Assembly (NCBI GenBank): GCA_014526335.1
Contig: JACTAT010000004.1
Location: forward strand, 2,559,846 to 2,623,845
Length of the DNA stretch: 64,000 nt
DNA from: Chrysaora quinquecirrha
Taxonomy: Eukaryota > Cnidaria > Scyphozoa > Semaeostomeae > Pelagiidae
Direction of reading: 5' to 3'
The number at the start of each line of letters is the position of its first letter. Position 1 is the first letter of the stretch. The translations under genes and the position numbers were made by a program. This document shows positions 40,801-44,736 of the stretch, in pieces. Below the pieces are notes generated by a model, which was given only the letters and a program-made list of their open reading frames with translations, ran no database searches and was not told where the DNA came from.

Positions 40801-42957
40801 GGGCAAGTATTGCACTGCTTGACCTAAAATGGCGGCCAACAGTAGCAGTAGGCCCAAGTAAAAAAATTTACATTACAAAGCCATTACGGCTCAAGGGGCT
40901 TCCTGCAGTTGACTTAGGTGGGAAAATGTTAAGATTTCAGCGACTTTCAATTTGACTAAAAAGTAAACCATTTTTTTCTTGTTTATGATGGAAAATAATG
41001 AAAAACTCTGAAGCATTGCCTTGCAGATATCGAGTGAACTATTTCAAATATTTAGTGAAATATTTTGTCCCGTTGTATAGCTTTAAAGGAGGGGCATGTA
41101 TTGGAGTAAGGTTTTTCAAATCAGCTTGCTTGTATCAAGATTATTCATCACAAAAGGATAAAATTTGAGTCTGATGATTATGTGAAAGAAAAGACAAACT
41201 TTAGAGACAGAAAGCCTGTTCTTTAACTCCTTCAACAATACATGCTTTTTTATTTATAAGGAACCTACCTCAAGGCCTAGTTCTTAAAGTTCCTTATTTT
41301 TGGACCTCTTTTGAGACAATCGTAGTTCCAAAAGTTCCTTAATATTTCCATAATTTTTAACTGCACATTCAGTGTCATAACAATAATAGAGAGACACTTG
41401 CATGTAAGAAAAGCTTGAGACTACTCAGGGAAACATTTGACACATGCGTAACGTACAATTTATGTGATTTTCGACTGCAAATGAATGGAACAGGCTTTCT
41501 AATTCTTGATTATTTACAGTGATAAAAGCATTCAACATTGAAAAGTTCCTAAATGGTTTTCTCTTTAGTAGTATAAGTTCTTTAAATTTTCCGGCCTTCT
41601 ACATGTAGGTTCCTTATAAAGTGGTTCTTTATGAAAAAAATAGCGTGTGATCCTGATTCTTTAACATTGTTTAGTTAATAATTTACTGACAATGGCCAAT
41701 TAGTTGAATAAACACTCCCCTTTTAGAGGGCATTTAAAAAAGCAGAATTTGACAGGGGGATTAATCCAGGTTTTATAGGGGGGAGGAGTTTATTCCAAGG
41801 GACTTTCAAAAGAATGGGGCTTTTAAGTAATGCAGTACTCATGCTTACATAAAATAAGAAGACCCCTTCTATCAAATACTGTTATACTCAACAAATTAGG
41901 AGCAGGGATGGTAACACGATGTAACATATAGGTTGTGTTACATATACATAATGTTACATACTGTATAGGCCAGGGTGAATTCCGTGTAGCCTACCCCTGA
42001 GATCTATGGCGTGGAGTCTGAAATTTTATTGGCATACTGGCATGGATCTTTCATAAAAACAATAGCCTAGACTATTATTACAATTATAAAACAATAGATC
42101 TATTGGTTTTTGGCGTGAAGTCCAATTTGGTTGGCGTATTCCCCAGCGTGGTGGTAACATGGAATGCACCCTGGTGTATAGGTGGTGTAACATATACAGG
42201 TGTGGTCTTACGTACATTTTTATTTTGTTTGTTCATCATTTATAAAGTTTGCTTGCCTGGCATTCTTCATAGTAACTTGAATCTTTCCTAGTACAATATG
42301 TGGCACCGCCTATATTATGTATCACCACCTATATGTAGTGTCACATTACCACCCATTATGTAAATTAGGGGGTTATTGTATGAGAGATTTCAGCCTGGGT
42401 TGCAGAATCTAAGCATGGTTAAATAGGTTAGTGCTCTCATCGATCAGTCCGTTTGTTTCCAAGTTTTCAAGGGAAAAGTTCATGCATAGCCCATAGGTAC
42501 TTTGTTTAACAAACCACTTTTAGCTTTTCTAGAAAAAGTTCTACGACGCCCATGATTATGATTTAGAGAGAGATGACATGCTGATGATGATGATGGTTGA
42601 TGGACGTACGTTGGACGAGATTGAGGAAATAAAAATCTTTCCTAAAAAATGAAAATATGATTTCATGCTTTCTTGTCAGCGAAACAACGAACTGTTCTCG
42701 TGTTAAAGTACATCAGCATTAAAATTTTGATTTATAAGAAATCATTAGCGTAAAAAAAGAACATTTAAAAAGAGATTTGTTGTCAAAACATTTCACAGTT
42801 TAATGATGAGACGCTTTTTTGGGCCTAAACAACTTGGGGTGTACACAACAACTCCGACAACATATTTTTACAACAAGCGAATGAAAATATTACCTGGGGA
42901 GCTGCAGTCAGCACATATCTCAGATGATGTTCTTAATTTTGGTCTTGGGTTCATCAT
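3333..42957 (-). CDS. GIT: GIT1/GIT2-type ARF GTPase-activating scaffold protein, 18 exons, C-terminus beyond the window
   Basis: Joining 18 minus-strand exons gives one open frame of 538 codons with every splice phase matching. Exon bounds, 5' to 3': 42957-42894, 40724-40591, 37208-37096, 30960-30858, 29874-29788, 29197-29067, 28331-28237, 26856-26811, 25876-25825, 25562-25490, 22654-22557, 21344-21233, 19587-19511, 18793-18758, 15384-15289, 10432-10295, 6119-6030, 3401-3333. The protein opens with an ArfGAP zinc finger (C15, C18, C35, C38; C-x2-C-x16-C-x2-C) and HRSLGRH, whose R43 matches the arginine finger. Ankyrin repeats, the FELTDRL segment, two Spa2-homology motifs (LSDRLFEEISSDVYDEVDRR and GRQKLARFTGPEF) and the start of a coiled coil follow. 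GIT proteins turn off ARF6 and bind PIX exchange factors and paxillin at focal adhesions and endosomes. The paxillin-binding domain must lie left of base 1. Other genes sit inside its introns. The family call rests on domain order and motif wording. Confidence 0.95.
3402..4408. other. GIT intron, dispersed repeat fragment
   Basis: 3450-3660 resembles 34660-34770 and 47804-47850 (GGGGCGATTCA, then CTATTGTTTTC). Otherwise nothing recognised. Confidence 0.4.
4409..4674. mobile_element. Short inverted-terminus element with GAGAC and TGTCGC words
   Basis: Starts GGCCTGGGTAAACTAGGAGAC and ends AGTCTCTTAGTCTAGGC, imperfect inverted termini. GTCTCC/GAGAC and TTGTCGC/GCGACA recur inside. Confidence 0.55.
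4675..5483. other. GIT intron, nothing firm
   Basis: 4800-4850 carries a weak match to the fold-back element at 31901-32145 (GTTGTTGTAGTTGCT). Otherwise unrecognised. Confidence 0.35.
5484..5643. mobile_element. Short MITE, word GTTTCTTA (family A3, internally deleted)
   Basis: ACACGACTTTTTTTATAAGAAAC at the left and GGTTTCTTATATAAAAAAACGTGTA at the right are inverted termini of the family A type. Confidence 0.65.
5689..5860 (-). mobile_element. tRNA-derived SINE (SINE-1)
   Basis: On the minus strand it starts AAGGTGCTGTGGCGTCGTGG, has a B-box-like GGTTCGAGCCC and ends in the GGTGAAATGG complement. It is the reverse-oriented partner of 14231-14411. Confidence 0.75.
5934..6002. mobile_element. 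Family B element fragment, word CAAACATTG
   Basis: GTGGCCAAACGTTCAAACATTGCTTG through GTTTGACAAACAATGTTCG to TCAGGGCCTAAG, the family B end. Confidence 0.6.
6030..6119 (-). CDS. GIT: GIT exon 17 (start of coiled coil)
   Basis: 30 codons with DGRYVSIEEYNIVKKQLVDA, aligned with the GIT1 segment that opens the coiled coil. Acceptor TTATTCTAG, donor GAG/GTAACT. Confidence 0.85.
6120..7852. other. GIT intron: A-rich tract and a GGGCGC element
   Basis: 6165-6360 is low-complexity AAATAAAATGAAAT sequence. 6597-6720 (CCGTAAATCCTAG, GGGCGCTTATTCTC) resembles the element at 39732-40140. 6860-6890 has a GAAACCGGTTTATAAGAAAC motif like family A3. The remainder is unrecognised. Confidence 0.4.
7853..8522. 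mobile_element. Composite inverted repeat enclosing a TCACGC-rich segment
   Basis: The arms 7853-7930 and 8452-8522 are inverted copies (AGGTCTGGGTCGGCGC, TGGAAGATGGCGG and GGCGCTACAC on the complement). Between them 8078-8280 is a dispersed repeat found again at 58470-58680 (TCACGCAATCACGC, TTCAGGCGTTGCTCCCCG). Confidence 0.65.
8523..9335. other. GIT intron: repeat fragments
   Basis: 8745-8945 is a degenerate family B fragment (GTTTGGCCAAGTAACAAAACAGCAATG). 8955-9040 is a third copy of the arm described at 8452-8522. The rest is unrecognised. Confidence 0.45.
9336..9780. mobile_element. Family B element, two tandem partial copies
   Basis: Two head-to-tail copies (about 9336-9585 and 9586-9780) with repeated TTTGACAAACAATGTTT and GGCCAAACTGTCAAACATTG, both ending near a CGACCATTAGG or CGGCCATTGCC edge. 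Confidence 0.7.
9781..10086. repeat. Direct tandem duplication, 153-bp period
   Basis: Two almost identical units starting CCTTAATAAAAACGAG and ending in GGGAGCCCTTGGTACC. Confidence 0.9.
10295..10432 (-). CDS. GIT: GIT exon 16 (variable linker, tandem acceptor)
   Basis: 46 codons, phase 0, glutamine and asparagine rich, ending in TGG/GTAAGT. The acceptor is a NAGNAG tandem (TTGCAGCAG), so one glutamine may be alternatively included. The polypyrimidine tract is weak. Confidence 0.6.
10433..11397. other. GIT intron, nothing recognised
   Basis: AT-rich intron. 11265-11380 has loose GTTTCTTA-like words, perhaps a decayed family A3 copy. Confidence 0.35.
11398..11494. mobile_element. 97-bp family A5 element, word GTTGCTTA
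   Basis: Starts CACTTTTTTGATAAGCAACTGG and ends CAGTTGCTTATTGAAAAAAGTGTA, a near-perfect small inverted-terminus element lying just before the next MITE. Confidence 0.7.
11513..11890. mobile_element. MITE, word GTTCCTTA (family A2, copy 1)
   Basis: TACACGC-(T)n-ATAAGGAACC at the left, GGTTCCTTATAAAAAAAGCGTGTA at the right. Eight word positions match those of family A1, but the word reads GTTCCTTA. Confidence 0.85.
11891..13169. other. GIT intron: mostly unrecognised
   Basis: 12882-12945 carries a CCCCGTTTACACTATGCCG fragment of the GTTTACAC class (compare 23302-23872). Otherwise nothing recognised. Confidence 0.4.
13170..13787 (+). repeat. Minisatellite, about 60-bp unit, TACTGTGGTGGATACGCAGT
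   Basis: About ten units of GGGTTATTATATGCTTGACG, GTGGTGGTACTTTTGCA and TACTGTGGTGGATACGCAGT, with small indels. The same words build the fold-back at 36107-36602. Confidence 0.9.
13788..14230. other. GIT intron, nothing recognised
   Basis: No gene, repeat or exon recognised. Confidence 0.35.
14231..14411 (+). mobile_element. tRNA-derived SINE (SINE-1)
   Basis: GGTGCTGTGG start, A-box-like TGGTGTAATCTAGCTG, B-box GGTTCGAGCCC, then a conserved tail with AGGTCTCGATTAGTTAAC and CACCATTTCACCTTCACC. Internal Pol III boxes mark a tRNA-derived SINE. Confidence 0.8.
14585..15245. mobile_element. Family C element, word TGAACATT, with an inserted dispersed repeat
   Basis: Begins AGGCCCTAAAAAAATGAACTGAAC and ends GTTCATTTGCCAAGGGCCTTAG. 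TGAACATT words recur. 14935-15150 inside is a dispersed repeat that reappears inverted at 21950-22165 (GGGACCTCCAGGTTAACGTCC). Confidence 0.65.
15289..15384 (-). CDS. GIT: GIT exon 15 (charged linker)
   Basis: 32 codons, phase 0 at both ends, lysine and glutamate rich (KHWKEIEAKAESEERE). Acceptor CTTTAG, donor GAG/GTTAGT. Placed by phase and position; this region is poorly conserved in GITs. Confidence 0.7.
15526..15716. mobile_element. Family B element, word CAAACATTG
   Basis: GGCTTTGGCCAACGATCAAACATTG at the left; TGTTTGATGAACAATG then AAGGTCCTACC at the right. Confidence 0.65.
16093..16326. mobile_element. Family B element, word CAAACATTG
   Basis: Repeated GTTTGACCGTTTGG, ATGTTTGACGAACAAT and AATGTTTGATCGCTTGGC ending AGAGCCTAA. 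Confidence 0.65.
16509..16845. mobile_element. Fold-back element, 337 bp
   Basis: The arms are inverted copies: AGAAAATTATGTGATAGAAA with CAGCACCTTCTTTTTAG at the left, and on the complement of the right AGAAAATTAGGTCATAGAGA with CAGCACCTTCTTTTTAG. Confidence 0.75.
16846..18298. other. GIT intron, nothing recognised
   Basis: 16870-16925 shares GTCTGTTTCTGGCGTTTATA-type sequence with 26605-26660. No other feature recognised. Confidence 0.35.
18299..18450. repeat. TTCGCGG/CGCGAAA word element
   Basis: Several TTTCGCGGG words at the left and CCGCGAAAATTAATTCACGC at the right. It is CpG-rich in an AT-rich intron. Confidence 0.6.
18758..18793 (-). CDS. GIT: GIT exon 14 (12 codons)
   Basis: A 36-nt in-phase exon, IETIGADEAMEL, between TTTTTCAG and GTAAGTT. 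It keeps phase 0, so it could be skipped without shifting the frame. Confidence 0.7.
18795..19420. repeat. AT-rich low-complexity tract
   Basis: Runs of AAATAAAATAAAAC and the like, switching near 19200 to TTTTATTTTATTTTATC. No coding signal. Confidence 0.8.
19511..19587 (-). CDS. GIT: GIT exon 13 (acidic linker)
   Basis: Encodes repeated HDYDDPEHDYDEV and a run of aspartates, comparable with the DYDSV-containing tyrosine-rich region of GIT1. Acceptor TTTCAG, donor GAT/GTGAGT. Confidence 0.82.
19826..20120 (+). mobile_element. tRNA-like SINE-2 copy split by a MITE
   Basis: TGAGCTCTACAGCTCAGTGG and AGGCTCGAATCTATAC lie left of 19905, and TGCCACTTGTGGAAAAACTTTC resumes after 20048. The intact version at 30340-30365 runs through this point without the insert. 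Confidence 0.65.
19905..20048. mobile_element. 144-bp MITE, word ATTCTTA (family A4, copy 1)
   Basis: TACACTCTTTTTTCTTTATAAG at the left, GATATTCTTATAAAAAAAAG then AGTGTA at the right. Nearly the same as 59189-59328. Confidence 0.85.
20121..21232. other. GIT intron with GTTTACAC fragment
   Basis: 20282-20345 reads CCCCGTTTACACGATACCGG, an end of the GTTTACAC class. Nothing coding recognised; the rest is single-copy as far as I can see. Confidence 0.4.
21233..21344 (-). CDS. GIT: GIT exon 12 (Spa2-homology repeat 2)
   Basis: Encodes GRQKLARFTGPEFTTLIVDI and LNDARRR. Acceptor TTAAAG, donor GCAG/GTAGGA. Confidence 0.94.
21345..22556. other. GIT intron with a dispersed repeat
   Basis: 21950-22165 is the inverted counterpart of 14935-15150. 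The open frame 22311-22571 runs into exon 11 on the opposite strand and has no recognisable domain. Confidence 0.45.
22557..22654 (-). CDS. GIT: GIT exon 11
   Basis: Encodes VWLATQHH, then VPFLPVNPAFTSTRNQ, matching the segment between the two Spa2-homology repeats. Donor CAG/GTAAGA, phase 1 in and phase 0 out. Confidence 0.94.
22838..23112. mobile_element. Family B element, word CAAACATTG
   Basis: Starts CATGGCCAAACGATCAAACATCG and ends ATCGTTTGACCAGGGTCTTAG, with GTGGCCAAATGGTCAAACATT inside. Confidence 0.65.
23302..23872. mobile_element. GTTTACACGA inverted-terminus element with CCCGGGTT words
   Basis: Left GCCCGTTTACACGAACCCGG; right, on the complement, GGCCTGTTTACACGAGCCCG. GGGTTGACCC-type words recur throughout. 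The 125-residue open frame inside is a by-product. Confidence 0.75.
24000..24205. mobile_element. Family C element, word TGAACATT
   Basis: AGGCCCTGGCCAAATTAACTG at the left; GTGGTCAAATAAACTGAACA and a terminal AACATTTTTG at the right. Confidence 0.55.
24206..25162. other. GIT intron with short microsatellites
   Basis: (CA)n at about 24250-24270 and (CAT)n at about 24645-24668. No gene recognised. Confidence 0.5.
25163..25290. repeat. (CAT)n microsatellite
   Basis: Long run of ATC/CAT triplets, imperfect at its right side. It explains the histidine-, isoleucine- and aspartate-rich reading frames here. Confidence 0.95.
25388..25489. mobile_element. Family C fragment next to GIT exon 10
   Basis: GGCCAAATGAACTGGATTTT and ATTCAGTGAAATGTTAAG, ending within the donor region of exon 10 (GGGTCTTAC). 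Confidence 0.5.
25490..25562 (-). CDS. GIT: GIT exon 10 (Spa2-homology repeat 1)
   Basis: Encodes LSDRLFEEISSDVYDEVDRR and ENDA, the signature of the first Spa2-homology repeat. Donor GCAG/GTAAGA. Confidence 0.95.
25825..25876 (-). CDS. GIT: GIT exon 9
   Basis: 52-nt exon encoding GLETTPFAQEARLKLES, the lead-in to the first Spa2-homology repeat. Acceptor TTCTTAG, donor TCG/GTAAGT. Confidence 0.85.
25890..26235. repeat. Direct duplication with a pogo/Tigger-like terminus
   Basis: TTTCAAAATACAAATTACCA through ATCATTG is present at 25912-26005 and again at 26122-26215. Right after the first copy CAGTAGTTATTCGATTATCC resembles pogo-type termini, with GATTATCCGG repeated. Confidence 0.55.
26236..26810. 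other. GIT intron, nothing firm
   Basis: Only the short match near 26605 to 16870-16925. No gene recognised. Confidence 0.3.
26811..26856 (-). CDS. GIT: GIT exon 8
   Basis: 46-nt exon encoding DHRNGINYFIPALADR, matching the GIT stretch after the ankyrin repeats. Acceptor TTTTTTAG, donor ACAG/GTATGT. Confidence 0.9.
26857..27155. other. GIT intron with SINE-1 tail
   Basis: 27012-27110 matches the tail of SINE-1 (GTCGAGGTCTCGTTAATTGA), without a recognisable tRNA-like head. Confidence 0.5.
27156..27615. mobile_element. MITE, word GTTGCTTA (family A1, copy 2)
   Basis: TACACGCAATTTTTTTTATAAG at the left; GTTGCTTATAAAAAAAACTG then TGTGTA at the right. Eight word sites. Same orientation as 38-532. 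Confidence 0.88.
27625..27780. mobile_element. Fragment with AAAACGTTTTC words and CTACA ends
   Basis: ACTACAAGGATACGTTTTCAAA at the left and CATCCATGTAGACGATAGG at the right resemble the element at 60605-60838. Confidence 0.45.
27814..28205. mobile_element. MITE, word TAAGCAAC (family A5)
   Basis: TACACTTTTTTTAATAGCAACC to GTTGCTTATTAACACAAAAAAC then GTGTA. An inverted, closely similar copy is at 33458-33847. Confidence 0.85.
28237..28331 (-). CDS. GIT: GIT exon 7 (third ankyrin repeat and FELTDRL)
   Basis: Encodes SEGHTDLGYRIIEHM followed by FELTDRLTFYLCGRRP, nearly the GIT1 wording. Acceptor TTTGTAG, donor CCAG/GTTATT. Confidence 0.94.
28530..28640. mobile_element. GTTCACACTATACCGG-type fragment
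   Basis: GGCCCCGTTCACACTATACC at the left and GTGTTTACACTATGCCAGAG about 75 bp on: pieces of a GTTTACAC-class element. Confidence 0.45.
28798..28975. mobile_element. Family B element, word CAAACATTG
   Basis: GTTTGACAAACAAGGTTTGATAG and GGTCAAACATTGTGTGG, ending TTTGGTCGCTTGGTTCAGTG. Confidence 0.55.
29067..29197 (-). CDS. GIT: GIT exon 6 (second ankyrin repeat)
   Basis: Encodes SPLHAAAKAGQATQVELL and then NGADPSALDSKGRTAAEIA, a clear ankyrin repeat. Acceptor ATTGTAG, donor AT/GTAAGT. Confidence 0.94.
29260..29607. mobile_element. MITE, word GTTTCTTA (family A3-like)
   Basis: TACACTCATTTTTTTATAAG to TTCTTATAAAAAAAAATGTG. AAGAAAC words recur. It lies between GIT exons 6 and 5. Confidence 0.8.
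29788..29874 (-). CDS. GIT: GIT exon 5 (first ankyrin repeat)
   Basis: 29 codons, phase 0 at both ends, with TGNLETSLRLLSYGAQPNFF. Acceptor TTCGCAG, donor ACG/GTAAAA. Confidence 0.93.
30276..30790 (+). mobile_element. SINE-2, tRNA-like, tandem copies
   Basis: Three head-to-tail copies of roughly 235 bp, the last partial, each with CAGTGGAAACGTC-GTTGGCTCT, an A-box-like AGCTCAGTGG and a B-box-like GGTTCGAATCCC or GATTCGAATCCC. Between copies lies GGTGCTAAAGAAGGCTCAAC, then AGCCGAAACAC. Confidence 0.75.
30858..30960 (-). CDS. GIT: GIT exon 4 (FIKAKYELLAF segment)
   Basis: Encodes HPVKSNFIKAKYELLAFVHQ and ends LSK. Acceptor TTTGTAG, donor AAG/GTATTT. The intron before it holds the FReD gene. 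Confidence 0.93.
31090..31330. repeat. Minisatellite, CAGTA-AAGTGGAGGGATAT unit
   Basis: About eight units near 27 bp of CAGTAAAGTGGAGGGATATC with variants. Confidence 0.75.
31331..31900. other. GIT intron, nothing firm
   Basis: CTAGACTGTTAAAATACACC near 31340 recurs near 31675, an incomplete direct repeat. Otherwise unrecognised. Confidence 0.35.
31901..32145. mobile_element. Fold-back palindromic element
   Basis: TAGACTTACTACATTCCTCC at 31901 and, on the complement of the right end, TAGACTTATTACATTCCTCC. The arms, about 80 bp or more, both hold CAGCTACTAGCAACTACAAC. Confidence 0.85.
32432..34325 (-). CDS. Secreted fibrinogen-related domain (FReD) protein, two exons
   Basis: Exon 1 (34325-33974, 352 nt) and exon 2 (33094-32432) join in phase 1 through donor AAACAAG/GTTGGT and acceptor TTATTTTAG. 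The product has about 338 residues. A hydrophobic leader (residues about 8-27) ending ASNA is a likely signal peptide. A linker with HQCSLGNWCNFV and KLRVWQKVKDP follows, then a complete fibrinogen C-terminal domain with SSCKEAM, MITDGGGWIVFQKR, LGLEALHNLT, TYDQD, a GGWWF core and LNNLYPG. The family includes ficolins, tachylectins and ryncolins: secreted lectin-like proteins often used in recognition or defence. The gene lies within the GIT intron between exons 4 and 3, on the same strand. A MITE (33458-33847) sits in its intron. The ligand is unknown. Confidence 0.88.
33458..33847. mobile_element. MITE, word GTTGCTTA (family A5, inverted partner)
   Basis: TACACTTTTTTTAATAAGCAAC to GGTTGCTCATTAAAAAAAAAG then TGTA. 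Close inverted match to 27814-28205. It lies in the FReD intron. Confidence 0.85.
34326..34808. other. Upstream region of the FReD gene
   Basis: No sure promoter element. 34625-34770 has a family A3-like GAGAAACCGGCTTATAAGAAAC piece, then the fragment shared with 3450-3660. Confidence 0.4.
34809..35429. repeat. (GACT)n tetranucleotide microsatellite, about 620 bp
   Basis: Almost pure GACT repeats with scattered GACC, AATGACTG and a triple GGCTGGCT variant. Long serine/valine/glutamine reading frames here are artefacts of the repeat. Confidence 0.98.
35430..36106. other. GIT intron, mostly unrecognised
   Basis: 36045-36100 matches the tail of SINE-1 on the minus strand (TTTTAGCGCCAGTCCACGC). 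The rest is AT-rich. Confidence 0.4.
36107..36602. repeat. Fold-back made of TACTGTGGTGGATAATCACT units
   Basis: The left arm (36107-36312) carries the units on the plus strand, the right arm (36360-36602) the same units on the minus strand. A short unique spacer separates them. Confidence 0.88.
36603..37095. other. GIT intron with a dispersed TTGAATTGA segment
   Basis: 36630-36745 resembles 59655-59720 and 61320-61390 (GCTCACATTGAATTGAATTG, TTTGAGCGTCC). No gene recognised. Confidence 0.45.
37096..37208 (-). CDS. GIT: GIT exon 3 (end of ArfGAP domain)
   Basis: Encodes MVRTLVSNGANLIWEH and a basic linker. Acceptor TTCTTAG, donor CCA/GTAAGT, phase 0 in and phase 2 out. The SNGAN-x-IWEH wording is diagnostic of GIT. 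Confidence 0.93.
37464..37536 (+). tRNA. tRNA-Arg (CCU), array unit 1
   Basis: 73-nt cloverleaf: acceptor GCCTCAG with CTGAGGT, D arm GGCCTAATGGATAAGGC, loop CTCCTAA giving anticodon CCU, T arm GCGGGTTCGAGTCCCGT, discriminator G. A conserved AAATATGTAT lies just upstream. No TTTT terminator follows. Confidence 0.95.
37644..37720 (+). pseudogene. tRNA-Arg (CCU) unit 2, 4-nt insertion in D arm
   Basis: As unit 1, but the stretch after GCCTCAG reads TGAGTGGTATAATGG, four bases longer than the intact copies. The D arm cannot pair normally, so it is probably inactive. Confidence 0.75.
37828..37900 (+). tRNA. tRNA-Arg (CCU), array unit 3
   Basis: Identical to unit 1 over 73 nt. Confidence 0.95.
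38008..38080 (+). tRNA. tRNA-Arg (CCU) unit 4, mutated D stem and T loop
   Basis: TTGCCT replaces TGGCCT, and GGTTGGAGTCC replaces GGTTCGAGTCC, which breaks the B box and an invariant T-loop base. Probably not functional. Confidence 0.7.
38188..38260 (+). tRNA. tRNA-Arg (CCU) unit 5, mutated D stem
   Basis: Shares the TTGCCT change with unit 4. The B box is intact, and GTGGG replaces GCGGG in the T stem, leaving a wobble pair. Function uncertain. Confidence 0.75.
38368..38433 (+). pseudogene. tRNA-Arg (CCU) unit 6, 3' truncated
   Basis: Normal to TTCGAGTCCCGTC, then jumps to the spacer. The 3' acceptor strand and the first spacer bases are deleted. Confidence 0.9.
38532..38604 (+). tRNA. 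tRNA-Arg (CCU), array unit 7
   Basis: Identical to unit 1 over 73 nt. Confidence 0.95.
38712..38784 (+). tRNA. tRNA-Arg (CCU), array unit 8
   Basis: Identical to unit 1 over 73 nt. Confidence 0.95.
38892..38980 (+). pseudogene. Diverged tRNA-Arg-like unit 9
   Basis: Starts GCGTCCGTGGCCTAATGGAT and keeps CCTCCTGAGCTAAGCC and GGTTCGAGTCCCG, but has extra bases in the anticodon and variable regions (89 nt in all). The acceptor ends do not pair well. Confidence 0.75.
39088..39176 (+). pseudogene. Diverged tRNA-Arg-like unit 10
   Basis: Same 89-nt sequence as unit 9, in a 196-bp repeat unit. Confidence 0.75.
39284..39372 (+). pseudogene. Diverged tRNA-Arg-like unit 11
   Basis: Same 89-nt sequence as units 9 and 10. 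The first TTTT on this strand comes at 39515-39518, after this last unit. Confidence 0.75.
39732..40140. mobile_element. Element with GGGCTTATT words and CCGTAAATCCT terminus
   Basis: TACCGTAAATCCTCTAATAAGC at the left; GGGGCTTATTAGGCCCC and ATTTCCTCAAAT at the right. GGGGCTTATT and GAGGGCTTA recur in both halves. Confidence 0.65.
40141..40590. other. GIT intron with a dispersed repeat
   Basis: 40420-40520 is an inverted match to 61145-61235 (GCCGATACCAGGGTTGAATA, TTTCACGTAGAGGC). No gene here. Confidence 0.5.
40591..40724 (-). CDS. GIT: GIT exon 2 (core of ArfGAP zinc finger)
   Basis: Encodes GPEWASINRGVLICDECC and then HRSLGRH with the arginine finger. Acceptor TTTTCTAG, donor CT/GTGAGT, phase 1 in and phase 0 out. 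Confidence 0.95.
41237..41649. mobile_element. MITE, word GTTCCTTA (family A2, copy 2)
   Basis: TACATGCTTTTTTATTTATAAG to GGTTCTTTATGAAAAAAATAG then CGTGT. Collinear with 11513-11890, with a few word positions decayed. It lies in GIT intron 1. Confidence 0.82.
41650..42893. other. GIT intron 1 remainder
   Basis: 41905-42365 is a loose set of GTAACA/TGTTAC words (GGTAACACGATGTAACATAT; CACCACCTATATGTAGTGTC) and may be another word element. 42580-42600 is a short GATGAT run. Confidence 0.4.
42894..42957 (-). CDS. GIT: GIT exon 1 (start codon, first zinc-finger cysteines)
   Basis: Two adjacent ATGs (42957 and 42954) open MMNPRPKLRTSSEICADC. The donor is CCAG/GTAATA, phase 1. The N-terminal length matches GIT1. 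The frame stays open for a stretch upstream, so the exact start is by family comparison. Confidence 0.9.
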
Positions 42958-43358
42958 ATTGCGAACAGGATGGCTATAATAACAAAGAACCGACCGTTTC
43001 TCTTCCCTTTTTCATGCAGAACGTATCGCCATATTCCTCAACTTATTTCTGTTTCTTTTCTTTCTTTTCATCTCATGGTGACGCATGCGCCATAATGTCT
43101 TTATCCAACAAAAAAATCTGTTTGCCAAATATGGTATCAACAATTGGCCTAATGAAAATTTGGAATAAACCAAAGTGCCGTGGTTTGGTTCGTGGTTGGG
43201 AAAAGTGACAAATAAACAGGGCCGTAGCTACGGGGGGGTGTGGGGGTGTGACACCCCCCCCCCAGGCAAGTCGTCCGTCGGCAAATTTGAGAAGAACTGA
43301 ATTTTTTCGTATTTTACAACTCAAAACTCTAATACAAGCTTTCATAAACATAGTTAAT
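42958..43358. promoter_or_regulatory. Region upstream of GIT exon 1, presumed promoter and 5' UTR
   Basis: The only stretch between the GIT start and the first retrotransposon. It contains GCATGCGCCATAATG near 43085, and a GGGCCGTAGCTACGG palindrome with G- and C-runs at 43219-43262, which looks repeat-derived. No sure core promoter motif; position is the main argument. Confidence 0.35.
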
Positions 43359-44736
43359 ATTCAATTCAATTCAATTCAATTCATATATTCATCACCCACA
43401 ACGGGGTCTAGTAGTTTACAATACTATCGTCTACATGCAAAAATGTTACACGATGATTGCAATACTACAAGGAGTAACTAGGTCTAAGAATTAAACTAAA
43501 TTTAACTACAATAAATTTAACTGAAATTTCAACCATAATATTGTATAATAATAATAATAATTCAACGCTAATACCGACTAACAATGTTTGATTTTAAATT
43601 TATATTCAATGAAAATTAATTCTATTGTATCCTGTTAATTAAAAAACATCCTAATTGGAATTGACGCTTCTTTTAATTTCTGATAGGTATATAAATTTTG
43701 CCAGAGAAGATAATGTTTCCCTATTTTTAGATAACAACATTTGTTTAAATAATTCATTTTTCTCTTCAACTGATAATCGATCGATTTGATGTTGTTTCAA
43801 ATTTTGTTGGATGAAGAATATTTCTCTTTGGCTCTTATTATTCAAACAGTCATAAATAAAGTGGATTTCATTGTCGATTTCCTTCTTTTTACTCTTACAA
43901 TATTCGCAAAACGTTCATTTTGCTCTATTCTAGCCTTTGAATAACGACCGGTTTCTATCTTAAGTTTGTGTGCACTAATCATAAGTCTAGTTAAGGCAGC
44001 TCTATGACTTCTTGAGTCTACTTGCAACAGATAGTTCGATATACATGGGTTGTCTTTCATTTGCCTATAAAATGTTAGTCTGTTCATGTTGGCTGTTTGC
44101 TCTTCCCATCGGTTAATAAATTTCTGCGTTAGTTCTTTTTTGCAAATATCTTTTATCAGCTTGTTATTTTTATTTGTTATCTTTTTATTGTCATTGTGTG
44201 TGTTGTTAATACTTTTGATGAAGAGTTTATCAAGATCAAAGTTAGTCTCTTCTACGATATCATTTACATTTCTATACCATGGAGAGTTTAATAATATATT
44301 TTCTGTTAATGTGTCTTTAAGCAAGGTATTTTATTTTGGTCTACATAATCAAAGAATTTAAAAGAGTTTATCTGCATATCAATCTTAAGCGGTTTTAAAC
44401 CTAGTTCTCCTAAGACTGCCAAATTTATTGCCTTTCGATTCACTCCTAAAATGTGTTTACAGAACATCAACTGTACTTTCTCAATTAGGTTATCTTGTTT
44501 TGAGGCACATCCCCATATCTCAGAGCCATATAATAATATCGGTTTTATTGTCGAATTAAATACTTGTATCATTGTTTCTATAGAAATAAAATCAAGTGTT
44601 GATAGCTTATATATACTATACAATGCTCGCTTTGCTCTGTTTGCTAAATCTTCTATTAATCCCGCAAAATTGCCACTATTTTCTAATTGGAAACCTAGAT
44701 ATTTATAAGTGCGCGCCAGACGTATTTCATTCCTGT

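Noticed and set aside
42924..43208. Plus-strand frame with a signal-peptide-like start, considered as exon 1 of peptide copy 1
   Set aside because: It is antisense to the conserved GIT exon 1 and has no phase 1 donor in place.
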